Of a stretch of DNA of 64,000 nucleotides, positions 33,027 to 45,239 are shown in pieces. The translations under genes were made by a program, and so were the position numbers. The notes under the pieces are model-generated. The model was not told the DNA's origin. It saw only the letters and a program-made list of their open reading frames with translations, and did no database searches. The DNA lies in assembly GCA_900095095.1 (NCBI GenBank), contig FMBT01000395.1, forward strand, positions 84,313 through 148,312, written 5' to 3'. Position 1 is the first letter of the stretch. Each line of letters starts with the position of its first letter. This stretch comes from Fragilariopsis cylindrus CCMP1102. Lineage: Eukaryota; Bacillariophyta; Bacillariophyceae; Bacillariales; Bacillariaceae.

Positions 33027-34868
33027 ATGGTGAATGTGAATCTGAATCAGACACAACCATCATCATCCGCATCATCATCAGCATCAGCATCAGCGATGGT
33101 GATGATGTCGATGACGAAGAATAAAACAAAGACAAGATCAAGATTTAATATTATCATTGGTATAATATTTTTACTTATTATTTGTAGTATAATTTTTAAT
33201 AGTAATAATCTACCAAGAATATCAAATATTATTAATACTAATATGAATACGAATAGTATGTCAACGTCAACGTGAACGTCAACGTCAAAGTTTACATCAA
33301 CGTACAATAATAACATCAACAACAACAACAACAACAGCATTGACGATAAAACGAATTCAGGACTAGATTCAGGATCAGGATCGCAAAGATCAGACACAGA
33401 TTTATTAGGATCACAACAGTTACCAAACGGATTACAATGTGATGTTAGTGGAACATATCATTATAGTAATGGAAGATATCATTACTATAAAAATAGTTCT
33501 GACTTTCGTAATTCACAAAAACAAAAACATCAAGCCGTACTACAATCACCTGTACAACTGCAAGACGGAGGAGGAAAACAATCTAGACAAGTCCAACAAT
33601 CAAAAGTATCTGGACTAGTTGGATTATATGGTACTATGTATTGTGTTACTGGTACAGATGCATATATATTAAAAGGTTTTTTACCAGTAATACAATATTT
33701 AAAAAATGGATTAAATATACCAAATGCTAATATAAGAGCACAACAAAGAGAGTTACAGTTACTGTCACAGTCACAAAAGCTGTCACAACAAGAACAGTCA
33801 CAAAATCAATGGGCACTAGCAACAGATCAACATTTATGTCAAAATAGTAAAGCATTACAATCTATATTACCATTCTTTGATGTTATTATTATATTATCAC
33901 CTAATGAAGTCGTTGATAATGAGGACAGTAACAATGATCATCGAATATTAAAAAGAAACGAGAATAAATTTGGTACTGGATCACGTGAAGAATATAAAGA
34001 TAAAGAAATGTTACGTCAAACAAGAATATATAAAGTAAAAGGTTTTGAGGAAGGTCCATATCCAATAACAATATTTATTGATGTTGATATGATACCATGT
34101 AACAGTCATTTTGCGGTGACATTAATTAATAAAACTATGAATGATCAAAATAATAATTATATTGACAATGCACCCAATAATGACAATAACTCACATAATG
34201 AACAATATAAATTAGTACCATTTGATATTGCATTAACAAGTAAAGATGGTGGTATTGATGCTGGTAGTTTTAATAGTAGTGGTATTGATGCTGGTACAAG
34301 AACAAGAACAATAAATTATAATAATAATATTCAAAATATTAATACGAATCATTTTAAAGCAATACCAAAGAAAAATAGAAGACATGATATACAACAAGAT
34401 TATAATTTACATAATACAGCATGTGTTATATTAAATATGAATAGTCATAAAACAAAAGAATTACTAAAAAGAAATAAAGAATTATTTATAAGTTCCAAAA
34501 ACCCAAAATATATACATGATCAACCAAGTTTAGGTAAAATTATGTACACTATGATGTTAGAATCAAAATTACAAGCTACTAATAGTGCTACTACTAGTGC
34601 TTCTAGTGTCAGCAATAATAATAATAATGACGTATTAAAACATATTGATATGGATGATAAATTAGTATGTAGATCTGGGACGAATAATAAGCGTCCTGTA
34701 ACTTGTGATTATCATAAGAAAGATGATAAGGATAAGGATAATGATAACGAAAGCGATGTTAAAAAAAGGATACTCAGGAAGAAGAAAAATAATAATAACA
34801 ATAATAAAGGTAAAGTGGTTGAAGATGAAGAAACGTATTGTCTACTTGCACATAAAATTGAAATGTAA
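33027..34868 (+). CDS. Type II membrane glycosyltransferase-like protein with one in-frame TGA
   Basis: One continuous frame from ATG 33027 to TAA 34868 (614 codons), broken only by TGA at codon 83 (33273-33275). The N-terminal part has a Ser/Ala-rich cytosolic end, basic residues (KNKTKTRSR) and a membrane helix (FNIIIGIIFLLIICSIIF), the standard type II anchor of Golgi enzymes. Past a low-complexity stem comes a domain with GTMYCVTGTDAYILKGFLPV, then FFDVIIILSP, PITIFIDVDMIPC (a DxD-like D-V-D motif, expected to hold the metal and nucleotide sugar) and HDQPSLGKIMYTMM. This is the arrangement of nucleotide-diphospho-sugar transferases, though I cannot name the GT family. The TGA sits in a TCAACG repeat where neighbouring units read TCA, so a single C-to-G change explains it. 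Confidence 0.6.
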
Positions 34869-35084
34869 TGTAACAATGTTAAATTGTACATAGGCCCCAC
34901 CTATGTCTGTAAAAGTAAATGTTGTGAGTTACTTACAACCAGTTGAAGTCGAAACACGAATAAGAGAAGCGTATTCGGCAAATGATGTTACGAATAACGT
35001 TGTGTACAAAGTTACCGTTTACCAGAATACCAAAAGACAACAAAAAGCCCTGATTACGAGAAGCAACATATCTCTATCTCTTAT
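34869..35084. other. 3' flank of the glycosyltransferase-like gene
   Basis: The plus ORF at 34903..35193 begins here and runs into the fold-back element copy B, ending at that element's TTAAGTAGTTAA. It is probably not a host gene. Confidence 0.4.
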
Positions 35085-35375
35085 GGACGTGGACTTTCGC
35101 GACAAGGAAAATTATCAACGGGCATATTGGACGTGTTTTTTCGAAAAATCCGACCATGTGTGTCTTTTTCTAAAAGAGATTTTAAGTAGTTAAAACAGTA
35201 CCAATTTAAACCACGCTTCTTCGTACCGATTATAAGTAACAAGCGCTTTCTTTTGAATCCACTCTGGTGTGAAACAGACCAGTATGAATGGAGATTCGAT
35301 CCATTGTTTCCCCCATTGTCATGTGTTAGTAAGGAATTTTCCTTCTTTCGCTGCATAGGTGCGCAATAAATCACA
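35085..35375. mobile_element. Partial copy (B) of the fold-back element at 5471-6060
   Basis: TGGACGTGTTTTTTCG, the CATGTGTGTCTTT block and GAGATTTTAAGTAGTTAAA (35127-35196) match 5826-5893. ATTCGATCCATTGTTTCC, then CCCATTGTCATGTGTTAGTA and TTTCGCTGCATAGGTGCGC (about 35292-35369) match 5990-6056. The central inverted arm of copy A is mostly lost. Two separated blocks in the same order and spacing support one element family. Confidence 0.7.
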
Positions 35376-35416
35376 ATTTTAAACTTTGATACGAATTGAA
35401 TCTTTTGCAATTTTTG

Positions 35417-35532
35417 ACTGTATGGTGGTAGCTCTACCACACAATAATACCTAGCAGCCCACACATTAAGTTGGAATCCTTTGATTTGTGTGGGTTAGAT
35501 GGTGTTGTGTGGTTTACTAGCCACCATACAGT
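35417..35532. repeat. Fold-back of about 115 bp
   Basis: ACTGTATGGTGG at 35417-35428 is mirrored by CCACCATACAGT at 35521-35532. An inner pair, ACCACACAA and TTGTGTGGT, continues the stem with interruptions. It sits just beside fold-back copy B. Confidence 0.65.
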
Positions 35533-36563
35533 AACAAATCCTAGAAAAAAATGGTACTTTACTGCAATACTGCGGTTATAGGGTCTAAAACGGTCCGTGC
35601 GCGGACGGGCTAATGTCACACAGGGAGAAAAACTGAACGTTGCTGGATGTGAATTGATCAGTCAGTTCGAGATGGTTGTTGTTGTTGTGTTTTTGAAAAA
35701 GAACAAATAATCTAGTAGTATTGTATTGCCTCTTAGATAACTTAGATAACTTAGATAACTTAGTGGTGACGGTGATGGTGATGGCGATGATGATGGTGAT
35801 ACATCATATACCCCATTAATAAAAATGTCTCGTAAACAATATTCATAAAATTATAACGATAATGAGAAATGATCATCCTGGTCGGATCTTTATTGAAGGA
35901 GGTGCTTCTTGATTTGAATGCACGACATGGCATGGCATGGCATGGCATGGCATGCTTCGATGAAAAATACCTAACGTAAACTGACAGTAGAATTCAAAAA
36001 TAGACGGATCAGACGGATAACAGAACATGACACACATACAGTATACAATGCAACTGATAAATAGAAGAAGGCACTTTCATTTATCGGAAGGTATATTACT
36101 GTGTTGAGATATTCCCACACAAACGTAGACGTCAACCATGAAAACTTATGCTACTGTGAATACAATATACCGAGGACGCATTAGATACTGAGGACGAGGA
36201 TGGGACAGAGCGGTAGGTGTCCTATAAATCGAACATCAGAAAACGGGTAACAAATCGCATCATACAATTTCGATCGAACGATCATGCGATATGATATGGT
36301 GCTCATCATGATTTTTAAGTTTATCATATTATAGGTCATGTTATTCTGTATTACTATCTATTTTATCCTACTATTGAGGAAAGTGAGTAAGTGTGTAGTT
36401 TTAGTATATTTAATATTCAAATGGAATGTAATATATGTAATTGTAGTGTAAAATTTAATTTGTCGTTCTCTGTCTCGTTGTTTTCTCTATCTTTTTCTGT
36501 AATGTGCAATATGTACAATATGATGTTTACCCCCTTCTAAATGAATTAAAACTGGAGAAAAGT
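35533..36563. other. Intergenic region with GGCAT pentamer and other short repeats
   Basis: A (TGGCA)n run at about 35928-35952 and a TAGATAACT triplication near 35736-35760 are visible. No gene is supported before the stop of the VWD gene at 36564. Confidence 0.5.
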
Positions 36564-39486
36564 TTAGATGGGAGGAGTATTGCTTTGGCATGCACATTGA
36601 ATCTCATATGTGTACTTGACAACACCATAATCACCCCCGTCGTATTCATCGGGTGGTTGACAACACGTATGAACAGCGGTATCAGCCTTTGCATACAATT
36701 TGATGAAAGAATTTGGCTTTCTTGATACAAAGTAGATATCAACAAGTGCAAATGGAGTTACTCCAGGAAATTCAATACATGCTGCCCGAATTTCTGGTGC
36801 ATCTGGATCACATCCACTCTTGGTGCTAGGCATGGATTCACAGCGTGCTTCATTTGCATATCTCCCGGTCTTTTCTTGATAACGAACAAAAATATCAGCT
36901 TCATCAGCAAAAGCATTATACACTCTAAATTTGACAGAACGACCGAGATTGACATCCACATCCTTCACATCCTCCAGTTCGATCCCATAAATGAGATCAC
37001 ATGGTAATCTATCATGAGATTTTCGAACTAACGAAACGATGCCTTTATCAGAAGCTGGACATACAGAATCGCCAGTAGCAGCCATGTATCTCTCGCCAGT
37101 AGCAGCCATATATCCGGTATCGTCACAAAGTCCTTGGGGTTGTTGTACAGGCATGCTGGGCTGTGTAGTACCTGGAGATAAAGTCGGAGCAATGACATTC
37201 GGGATCGGTAACGTTGGAGGTAGAGTGGGCGCATTGGTCGGGATTGCCGTTGGAGGTAGAGTGGGCGCATTGGTCGGGATTGCCGTTGGAGTTAAACTCG
37301 GCGATGATGTTGGAGGTAGAGTGGGCGCATTGGTCGGGATTGCCGTTGGAGGTAAACTCGGCGGTAACGTTGGAGGTAGAGTGGGCGCATTGGTCGGGAT
37401 TGCCGTTGGAGGTGAACTCGGCGATGATGTTGGAAGTAGAGTGGGCGCAATGGTTGGGGTTGCCGTTGGAGAACCCGGCGGTGATGTTGGAGATAGAGTG
37501 AGGGTATTGGTCGGGATTGCCGTTGGAGGTGAGCTCGGCGGTGATGTTGGAGGTAGAGTGGGCGCATTGGTCGGGATTGCCGTTGGAGGTAAGGTCGGCG
37601 GTGATGTTGGAGGCAGAGTGGGCGCAATGGTCGGAGTTGCCGTTGGGACTAGGGTAGGAGCCAAAGTAGGCGGATTGGAGTATATGATATCATCTGGATC
37701 GTCTGGTGGTCCAATTAGCTCGACGATTTCATCAATCACATTATCAATGGAATTGCAACCACCAAAGCAACACTCAACCTGACAAGAATGAATGAAAACT
37801 GGAGACATACCAGCGCATTTTTCAAGAATTTTGTTTGCAGAAATTACACAATTTTCATCATAGACGCTGAATTCCTGGTATTCTTGCTCGAAACACTTGT
37901 GATCTTCATACGTTGTTCCTTCTGGGTAAATCATAAGAGAATCTTCTTGTGATACGCACCAATTTTGACAATAATCAAATGCGCCACTGCCGACTACATC
38001 GTTGATTTCTAATGTTTCTCCGTCAACGTTTGTCCAATCATTTGTTTGGTTACCGTCTGGTGAGCCGAATAGTCCCACGCTATATTCTGCAAATTGTTCC
38101 TGTTCATCACTAGGGAGACACACCCAGAAAGCCCAATGACAAGAAAAGAGCTCACCACTATGAAAATAGGAAGAGAAGAAAGAACACGAGGAAGCCGTTT
38201 AGGTCGATGATAGTTATATGAAATGAGATAATGAATACCATTGAAGTGATACAATACGATACGAGTACGCTTTGTTTTACTTACGGTCCATCTCCGGCAG
38301 TTTCGAGAAGACTTTCTGACGTCTCACCACTCTCGGTCCTATGACTTATACGAATCTTATTCAATCCTTCCAATTTTACATAATTACCAGAGGATAATTC
38401 CCCATATAAAAATCCATCATCCGGTACATTTGAGATATCTTGCAGTACACCATCTAAATAAAACCAGAATGGACAGACATCTTTTCCACTATCAGTCCCC
38501 TCACCATTACCAAAATATCTTGCAAAAGGATATTCCGTGGTATTTTCTGTTCTTGCTAATTCTATTCCACACTTGTGAACAGGACCTGCGACACTTCTAC
38601 TCCAACTTTTTGGTGTCTCTGTGTACAACGAGTCTATATCTTGTGGATGACATCCTCCATCAGCCCAGTAAGAAAATTGTGTACATAGATCGATTGATTC
38701 ACACCGTTCACGACATGCTTGTAACGTAGGTTCAGAAGATCGTCCATGGCCAGGCATATTCCATGGTGTGTAGTGGAACCCAACAAGACATCCTTCCTCT
38801 GATGGAATTAAACCATCCTGAATCGAAAAATCGGCTAAATTTAAACGAAGTAGGTAGGTAAGTAAGTAAGTAGGTAAGTAAAGCATCACCAACATTTACA
38901 CTCATGCACGCACACACACACACACACACACACAAGATTTTACGTACGGAAGGAAAATTGCAAAGTAGGCGCAGTATCATTCGTTGACAAGATATCAATA
39001 ATAATATCGTTTGGTGACCTATTGATGGTATAGCGGATAAATAGAGAGAGAGAGAGAAGAGAGAGAGAATCAGTGAGTGAGAAAGTGTTGTACAATGGAA
39101 TGATAGACAAAGGGATACACCAACAAGGGGTAAGGTGGTCTATCTTTACGTACGACGCAACTGGATATTTTCCCATCCAATAACCTTCTTCATCTCTTCA
39201 GTTCCGACTGAGATAAAATGTCCCTGGACGTGAAAAAGATGATTCTTCATCAAAGTGAACAAGCCTTCACCTTGACAATCATACGCTAATCCATCGCATG
39301 TAATCATATGTGGATCACCCCACATCCCACAAATCGCACCGTTGCATGATCCCATTGTTTCCTCAAAATTATCTACGTAACCAATTTCATATTCTGCGTT
39401 CAATCCTCGTAAGACGATGCTGAGGCTACATCGCCAACAAGTAAAGCTAAAACGGCAAAGATGAACGATCCTTTGATCTTCAACAT
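36564..39486 (-). CDS. Secreted von Willebrand factor type D domain protein with Pro-Thr repeats, four exons
   Basis: Exons are 39486..39150, 39018..38948, 38834..38285 and 38109..36564, with GT-AG introns of 131, 113 and 175 bp, giving about 834 aa. ATG 39486 opens a signal peptide (MLKIKGSFIFAVLALLVG...ASA). The frame then shifts by one base near 39420 before LNAEYEIGYVDNF. The VWD domain has CNGAICGMWGDPHMITCDG and YDCQGEGLFTL; exon 2 continues it (SPNDIIIDILSTND), then exons 3 and 4 add EYSVGLFGSPDGNQTNDW and a Cys-rich block (FDYCQNWCV...CFEQEY). A linker of about 170 aa repeats PTAIPTNAPTLPPTSPPS-type units coded by 60-bp repeats (37220-37670). A last domain of about 190 aa (SLVRKSHDRLPCDLIYGIEL to the stop) has further cysteines. 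An adhesive extracellular or wall role is likely but inferred. Confidence 0.8.
37220..37670 (-). repeat. Coding tandem repeat of about 60 bp (Pro-Thr linker of the VWD protein)
   Basis: GTTGGAGGTAGAGTGGGCGC followed by ATTGGTCGGGATTGCC recurs at about 60-bp spacing, with shorter and point-mutated units. Identity between units is high, so length variation between alleles or strains is expected. Confidence 0.85.
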
Positions 39487-40843
39487 TGTTGTTGTTGCTT
39501 AAGTTGGTACGTTCTACTATTGAAAAGAAGTATTGAAATAAAAGGGTCACGATTGATGTGAGTAAGGATCCATTTCATACATGCTTGTTCATACTATTCT
39601 CTATCGTAGTAAGCAAGCTGTATTTATTTCGGACGAGCGTAGAACATTGCTTTATTATAGCTGTAGCTCAGTTGACGGCGAATGTATCGATTAAAGAACA
39701 AATCACAACGATATCCATCTGAAATTTACAGTCACTTCTTTTGGTAAAGAAATGATTGCTTGTGGATCCAGACAAACGATCGATAGAGCAGCGACGGAAT
39801 GGAAGGGGCAGACCTTATAAGGTAATCGATCATAGTCAAACATGTGCTGTAGAAGATCAAACTTATCAAGCGAACAACCTATCTATTATCACTATATTAC
39901 TATTGTTCTGTCGAATAATCGTTCATGCCATCATGTCATCGTCAGCGTATAGGCAAATAGTATAAGTCTATTTTGGCATTGTATTCGATAACATTCACGG
40001 TACTTACTTCTTTTTTTAACGAGATCGATGGTGAGGTAATGCTCGGTGGTTTTTAAGGTTTATATTGTAGTTGATATAGACTTTTTGTAAGTTGTAGGAA
40101 TAGAATTGTAGCAATAGAACTAATTTTACTGTACTAATGATAGCAAACACAAGAAAATACCACCATTATTTTACCCTATGACCTCTTTCCTCACGAAGGA
40201 CACAATACTTTTAATCCATTCAGAACCTCCTTTGCTATTCATTGGTAGTTACTGTATGTACAATTCGCGCTTTATCACTCTAAAAACGGTTTCTGTGATA
40301 CGACGACACCACGCACTACCACGACGACGTCGACGCGAAACGCCATCGGAAAACTTCATTCACGTTTGGTTCTTATCCATTCCCAAATCATTCTTCGGTG
40401 ATTTAACAATTACTCTATTAATTGAGCACTCGTACGGTTTTTGACTGATATTTGTCGTGATGCGACGACGCGCGACTACAGTCGACGTCGACTCACTCGG
40501 AAAAACTTTCCTTTAAAAACCGTCTTAAAATAGAAATCCGTTTGCATATTGAATGACACTTTGTTGACGAAGAATAAAGACGTCACAGCTCCTTCTACTT
40601 CAAAGTTAATTTTCATATTACAGTATTGATAAGGCAATTACGTATGATGAATTAAGCTGTACAGAATTATATACAATGATTTCTTGTGATATGAGTCGTA
40701 CATAAAGTTATCCATATTTCTTCCAAAAATAACATCTTAACTTGTTTCATATCCTAACAACACGAACTGCAATACACGTGTACTGTATTACAACATCTCG
40801 TCACAACAAACGCAACCAGACAAAAAAAATTCAATCATCAATC
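39487..40843. other. Intergenic region with an imperfect direct repeat
   Basis: Two blocks resemble each other: TGTGATACGACGACACCACG ... GACGTCGACG ... CGGAAAACTT (40292-40355) and CGTGATGCGACGACGCGCGA ... GTCGACGTCGACTCACTCGG (40456-40501). ORFs 39756..39965 and 40178..40444 cross this region without any family signature. Confidence 0.5.
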
Positions 40844-42192
40844 ATGAGACTTTCGACAGCCGTAAAGTTCATCATCTTGGCACATACCTAGTATTGTTAT
40901 GTTCCTTCTGTTCTGTGTAAAAAAGGAGGTATGGGTGATGATGCTGCTACTACTACTACTACTATGGTAGGTGGCAGCAACAATGAGAGAATGCTGGCAT
41001 CATCCTTGTCAAAGGGTTATAACTATCGTCGTAACTATATTGCTATTATTGAACCCAGAAACTTTGTAAGCCTTTTCCCAAATGGTCGAGGCATTATTGA
41101 GGACATTTTATCTTTTAACGGTGTTTCTGTTCAGGGACAAGGATCCTCAACCATTCTAAATGGTACGTAATATAAATAATTGCGCATATATACATGCACA
41201 TGCATGAAAGAGGGTGCAGGTGCAAGTTTCATATGATTATAGCTGATGTCAATATTTAATTACTAACTCTATTTGTTTATCTGTTTGTTTGTTCGTTATA
41301 CTTGAAGGGAATATATATGATCCGGCTGATATTGTGATTGTTAATAGATCCAACGATGTTGAGGAGAATGATATAACGGATGAACTCATTGAGTTTTTTG
41401 GTACTAAATAGGACGCCTAAGATAAATTTGGTGATTTACCGTAAGTCATTTTTCAATATTTTCTGGGCCTTCTTTTACATCGTAACTCATCGTCTTTCTT
41501 GCTTTTACTATCCACTTCTTTTGAAATTGATTTTCTTTTGGTGTATAGATTTACTGGTGGCCGCCAACCAAAACAACCAATCCCACCCGGTGATTCAACA
41601 TTCTTCTACCATGGACTATGTGTTGCAAATTCAGCTGTTGATGATCCTTCTCCCGGAACTATCCCTTCAGTGTCATCGCATTCGTGCAAATTAAACATTT
41701 GTTTAGGTGGTGGTGGCTTTAATTGCATTGCATTTTATTCTGGCTCTTCATTTGTCTTCAATCTTGAACCGCAGCTAGGGTTGTTACTTTTGAATGGCAA
41801 TTTTTTGGACAAAGCTGCACCTTCTCTTCCACCTCCCTTTCCTGCAACAATTATTGGAGGTACAGGAAGGTATGTACGTTTCAAAGAGTAATATTCTGAT
41901 GGAAAATGCATTTTATCATACCATTTCACTAATATAAAATGTTGCTTTTCAATTCTATTTTGCTCTATTCCATTTTCCTTATTAAAGCTTTGAAGGGATC
42001 AAAGGAACTGTGGATATTGCAACAATCTGTGGTACAACTGGTCCAACTATCTTGGAAGATTTAACTTCACCTTGCCGTAGGGGCAGGGACCGCCGTCTAC
42101 AAGAACCCCAAATGGTCGGTGATATCAAGCTTGGTTTGATCGTCCAAACTATCTCTATCAATTTAATCATGCCTCTCCCTGTTGTACCGTAA
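40844..42192 (+). CDS. Allene-oxide-cyclase/dirigent-like beta-barrel protein, in-frame stops
   Basis: Predicted exons are 40844..41162, 41308..41440, 41549..41869 and 41988..42192, with GTACGT, GTAAGT and GTATGT donors and AG acceptors that keep frame at all joints. The domain has GDLPFTGGRQP, FFYHGLCVANSAV, LNICLGGGGFNCIAFYS, a Leu-rich strand and GGTGSFEGIKGTVDIAT. The order G-D-L-(x)-P-F-T, G-L-C-V and GG.G.FEG..G.V is characteristic of plant allene oxide cyclases and the wider dirigent-like barrel fold. Three stops lie in this frame: TAG at 40889, TAG at 41409 and TAA at 41418. In frame +1 the first stop region reads LVLLCSFCSV, a better signal peptide core, which points to indels there. 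A start at ATG 40931 avoids the first stop. A degraded copy lies at 9780-10400. Confidence 0.55.
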
Positions 42193-42258
42193 TAATAATA
42201 ATAATAATGGTTCCATAAGTCAGTAACTGCTGACCCAAATTTGTGATAGTAAAACATA

Positions 42259-42259
42259 G

Positions 42260-42317
<58 letters not shown>
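42259..42317. repeat. (CT)n(CA)n compound microsatellite
   Basis: About 12 CT units followed by about 16 CA units. It generates the spurious minus ORF at 41982..42434. Confidence 0.9.
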
Positions 42318-42320
<3 letters not shown>

Positions 42321-43339
42321 TACACAATAGAGAGAAAGAGAAAGAAAGAGAACGAAGTCCTTATATAAATAAATAAACAAAATATATAACACATACTTGT
42401 ATGAAAATTCTTCTAAAAAAAAAACCACGGTCAATGATAAATTTTAATTTTTGGTTTGTTTGCAATTTTCTACTTGATCTATCTTATCTAGCTAGCTAGC
42501 TAGCTAGCCAACGCTATATGTAGTGAAATCATTGAAAGTCGTTCGTTAAAATAAAAGGATAGTAATAATGGAATGTGGGAAAAACATCAAAATGGTGGCG
42601 GGAATCGTAAAAATAATATGCATCCTAAAATAGGTGAAAAATTCATAAGAAAAAAGATGTAGTCTCTGGATAGGTACCATTTCCTATTTCTGATCTGAGT
42701 GGTCTTCCAAGTGATCTTGGAAGTTTTAAACTGAGAGATGGATGTCCCCATATCTGTTCAAATCGTCGCTCCCTCCGAGTACTGTACGCAGCCCAATTTT
42801 ATTGCAAGTGGCTGCTCTTAGTTCAGAACCGAATTGAGTTACCAAGTGAGTTGATTCGAGCCGAGTCGCCGAGTACAGTACAGTACAGTAGCTTATCCAG
42901 TTTGTTTTGTACCAATGCCATTGCCGACCCGAGTATTGCTCCCAGTTTCGATCCCAAGTCTTGATCCAAGCGTTGCCTCCCTAGCCTAAGCGTTGACCAA
43001 GAAATGTTGAAAAAGAAGCCGTTCAAAGATGTCAGTGTATACATACGATCTATGTCCATTTCCTTGTGGGACCGAAGGAGGATTAGAAGAATGGTCTAGA
43101 TCCAAAAATTTGAGAGAGAAAGATAAAAAAAAGAGAAAGCTCATCCTCATGTATCCTATGTTGTTCTACTGTATATCTAATACGGGATGTAAAATAAATA
43201 CAATCATGAGTTCCTTGAAGATAAGTTATGGCGTAAAAGAAAAGATGTTTTACTAATTGTTTCTTCTACGTATGTTTCGATGATTGTATATTGAAAATTT
43301 CTAAGTAATACAATACTTCCTGTACATATGTTTATTTAC
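42318..43339. other. Intergenic region, no gene seen
   Basis: Between the plus-strand barrel gene and the 3' end of the minus-strand DUF1995 gene. A (TAGC)n run is at about 42489-42508. ORFs 42823..43059 and 43029..43256 show nothing recognisable. Confidence 0.45.
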
Positions 43340-45239
43340 TTATTTTGTAGCATTATCATTAGCATTAGCATTACATTTTAATAATGCTTGAATGCATTCT
43401 TGATATGTTGGTTTTGTATCCGAAACTAATGCCAAAATATCTTCTACTGTTAAACTTGTAGTTGTTGGTGTAGTTGTTGTAGTACCATCATTGTTATAAG
43501 CTTTACTATCTATACTTTTTGGTGCAGACGTTGTTGTTATTGGACGTTGTAAATATATTTGATATGGTTCATTATATACTTTAAATATCCAACCATATAA
43601 ACCTTTATCGGTAATAGGTTTTAAATATAATATTGGTTCAAAACTTTTATAAAAATCAAATGTTTTCGCTAATTTTGGAAATATAAATGATGCATAATAT
43701 CCATCACGTACTTTATCTAATGCACCATTCACAATTATTGTTGGTACTACTACATCAACGTTGTCAATATTGTCATTTGTACATTTTTCATGGAATTTTT
43801 TAACATTAATCCAATCTTCCACAGGACCTATATGGCATTGGTATCCAATACACAGGGGATGGGTAGAGAGAGAGAGAGGGAGAAGGAGGGAGAAGTAGGC
43901 ATCAAACGAACGGTGTTATGATATAATAGACACGAGACGACCATGACAATGATGACAATGATGACAACGACAACAATGATGATGACGACAACGATGATGA
44001 GGATACAAGAAGAAGAACAGAAAAAAGTTAGTTGTGATCGCGTGTTTGTTTTCTGTTTACATTGTGCGTATACTACTACTACTACTCCTATTTACTGGTA
44101 ACTTACCACCATTCCCTGGTTGACATACTAAATGTAATGCTGCTTGTGCTTCTTTGGATGTTAATGTATCTAATGAATTTTCATCACCTAACAATCCTGA
44201 TGATGGTATTAATGATGGTGAATCATCATCTTTACCGTCTTTATTACTATCGTCTTTATTATTACCCTTAACAAGTTGATTTGCAAAATTTGCAATTGTC
44301 GATCCCCATGGTTTACTATATCCATCGTTATTATTATTGTTATCTTTATTGTTATTGCTATTATTGCTGTTGTTACTTGTACTTGTACTAGAAGAAAAAT
44401 AATATTCTGTCACAGCTTCAATACTTGTAAATAATGCTGAATTTCGATACCGTTGTCCTTTCCAATCCTCTTTACATAATTCCACTTCTTTGTATCAGGT
44501 AATATAAACCATACTTTTTTTTCATTTACTTCTTCATCTTCTTCTATTTCATCATCTTCTTCTTTTTCTTTATTAAAAAGTTGTGTATTAAAACTTTGTG
44601 CTAATGTTGGTAACCATTCCACACACCAATCACGATTTGCTTCCAATTCTTGTACGTCTATTAGTAGAGAGAGAGAGAGAGAGAGCAAGAAGAAGAAAAC
44701 AAAAAATATGTTTTTGGTAAGATTATGTAGAACAACACATACACCCGTTTCGTTTTCATAAGATCGGATCAGAATCGGATGTTTTATAAACTTACTATCA
44801 AAATCATCAAATTGTGTTTTTGATTTTGATCCACCAAGTAATGGTGGAAATTCTAATTCAAGTAATGTAGGACGACGTTTATTTGAAGTAGTATCGTCAT
44901 CGTCAAGTAATGCACGTTGTACTGCAATTGTTGCTAATTTACGTAATTCACCTTGTACATCACATCCTATGGATGCTGATTTATCAAATGGTGATATATC
45001 TTTTGGTAATGGTGTTAAATTTGATGTTGACGTTGACGTCGTTGATGAAAGAATTAACGATGAACGGTAGTACGACGACGGATGTTGTAATAAAAATGAT
45101 AATGAAGGGATATATTTATCAATGATAGTATTGTTAGCAACATAATAACGAGGCTGCTGCCCCCCGATGACGATGTTGATGCCAATTGTCGTTGTCGTTG
45201 CAGCTGTCTATTATGTGATGATGATGGTGATAATATCAT
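43340..45239 (-). CDS. DUF1995 (LPA3-like) plastid-type protein, three exons, two frameshifts
   Basis: Exons are 45239..44796, 44657..44107 and 43827..43340, with GTAAGT...TAG introns of 138 and 279 bp. The joints give FDDFD|NVQELEANRDWC and CQPGNG|GPVEDWINV in frame. Total is about 494 aa. Domain motifs fit DUF1995, found in plant LOW PSII ACCUMULATION 3 and other plastid proteins: GELRKLATIAVQRAL, WLPTLAQSF, KVWFILPDTKK, TIIVNGALDKVRDGYYA and GLYGWIFKVYNEPYQIYLQR. One base is missing near 45063 (RRR then YRSSLIL) and one near 44487 (DTKK then VELCKEDW). The N-terminus is Ser/Arg/Gln-rich and then has a hydrophobic stretch (LVIMLLTILSLINISL), which could be a signal-plus-transit presequence as used by secondary plastids. 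Confidence 0.68.

Noticed and set aside
34903-35193. 96-aa plus-strand ORF after the glycosyltransferase-like gene
   Set aside because: Its 3' part is fold-back element sequence shared with 5826-5893, where no matching frame exists.
37039-37782. 247-aa Gly/Val-rich plus-strand ORF
   Set aside because: It is the antisense of the Pro-Thr repeat in the VWD gene.
40844-41440. Alternative genetic code with TAA/TAG read as Gln, suggested by stops in the barrel gene, the LINE relic and the 16716-17759 gene
   Set aside because: Intact genes in the same window end normally in TAA (651, 4061), TAG (24481) and TGA (7958, 58984), and their frames contain no internal TAA or TAG.
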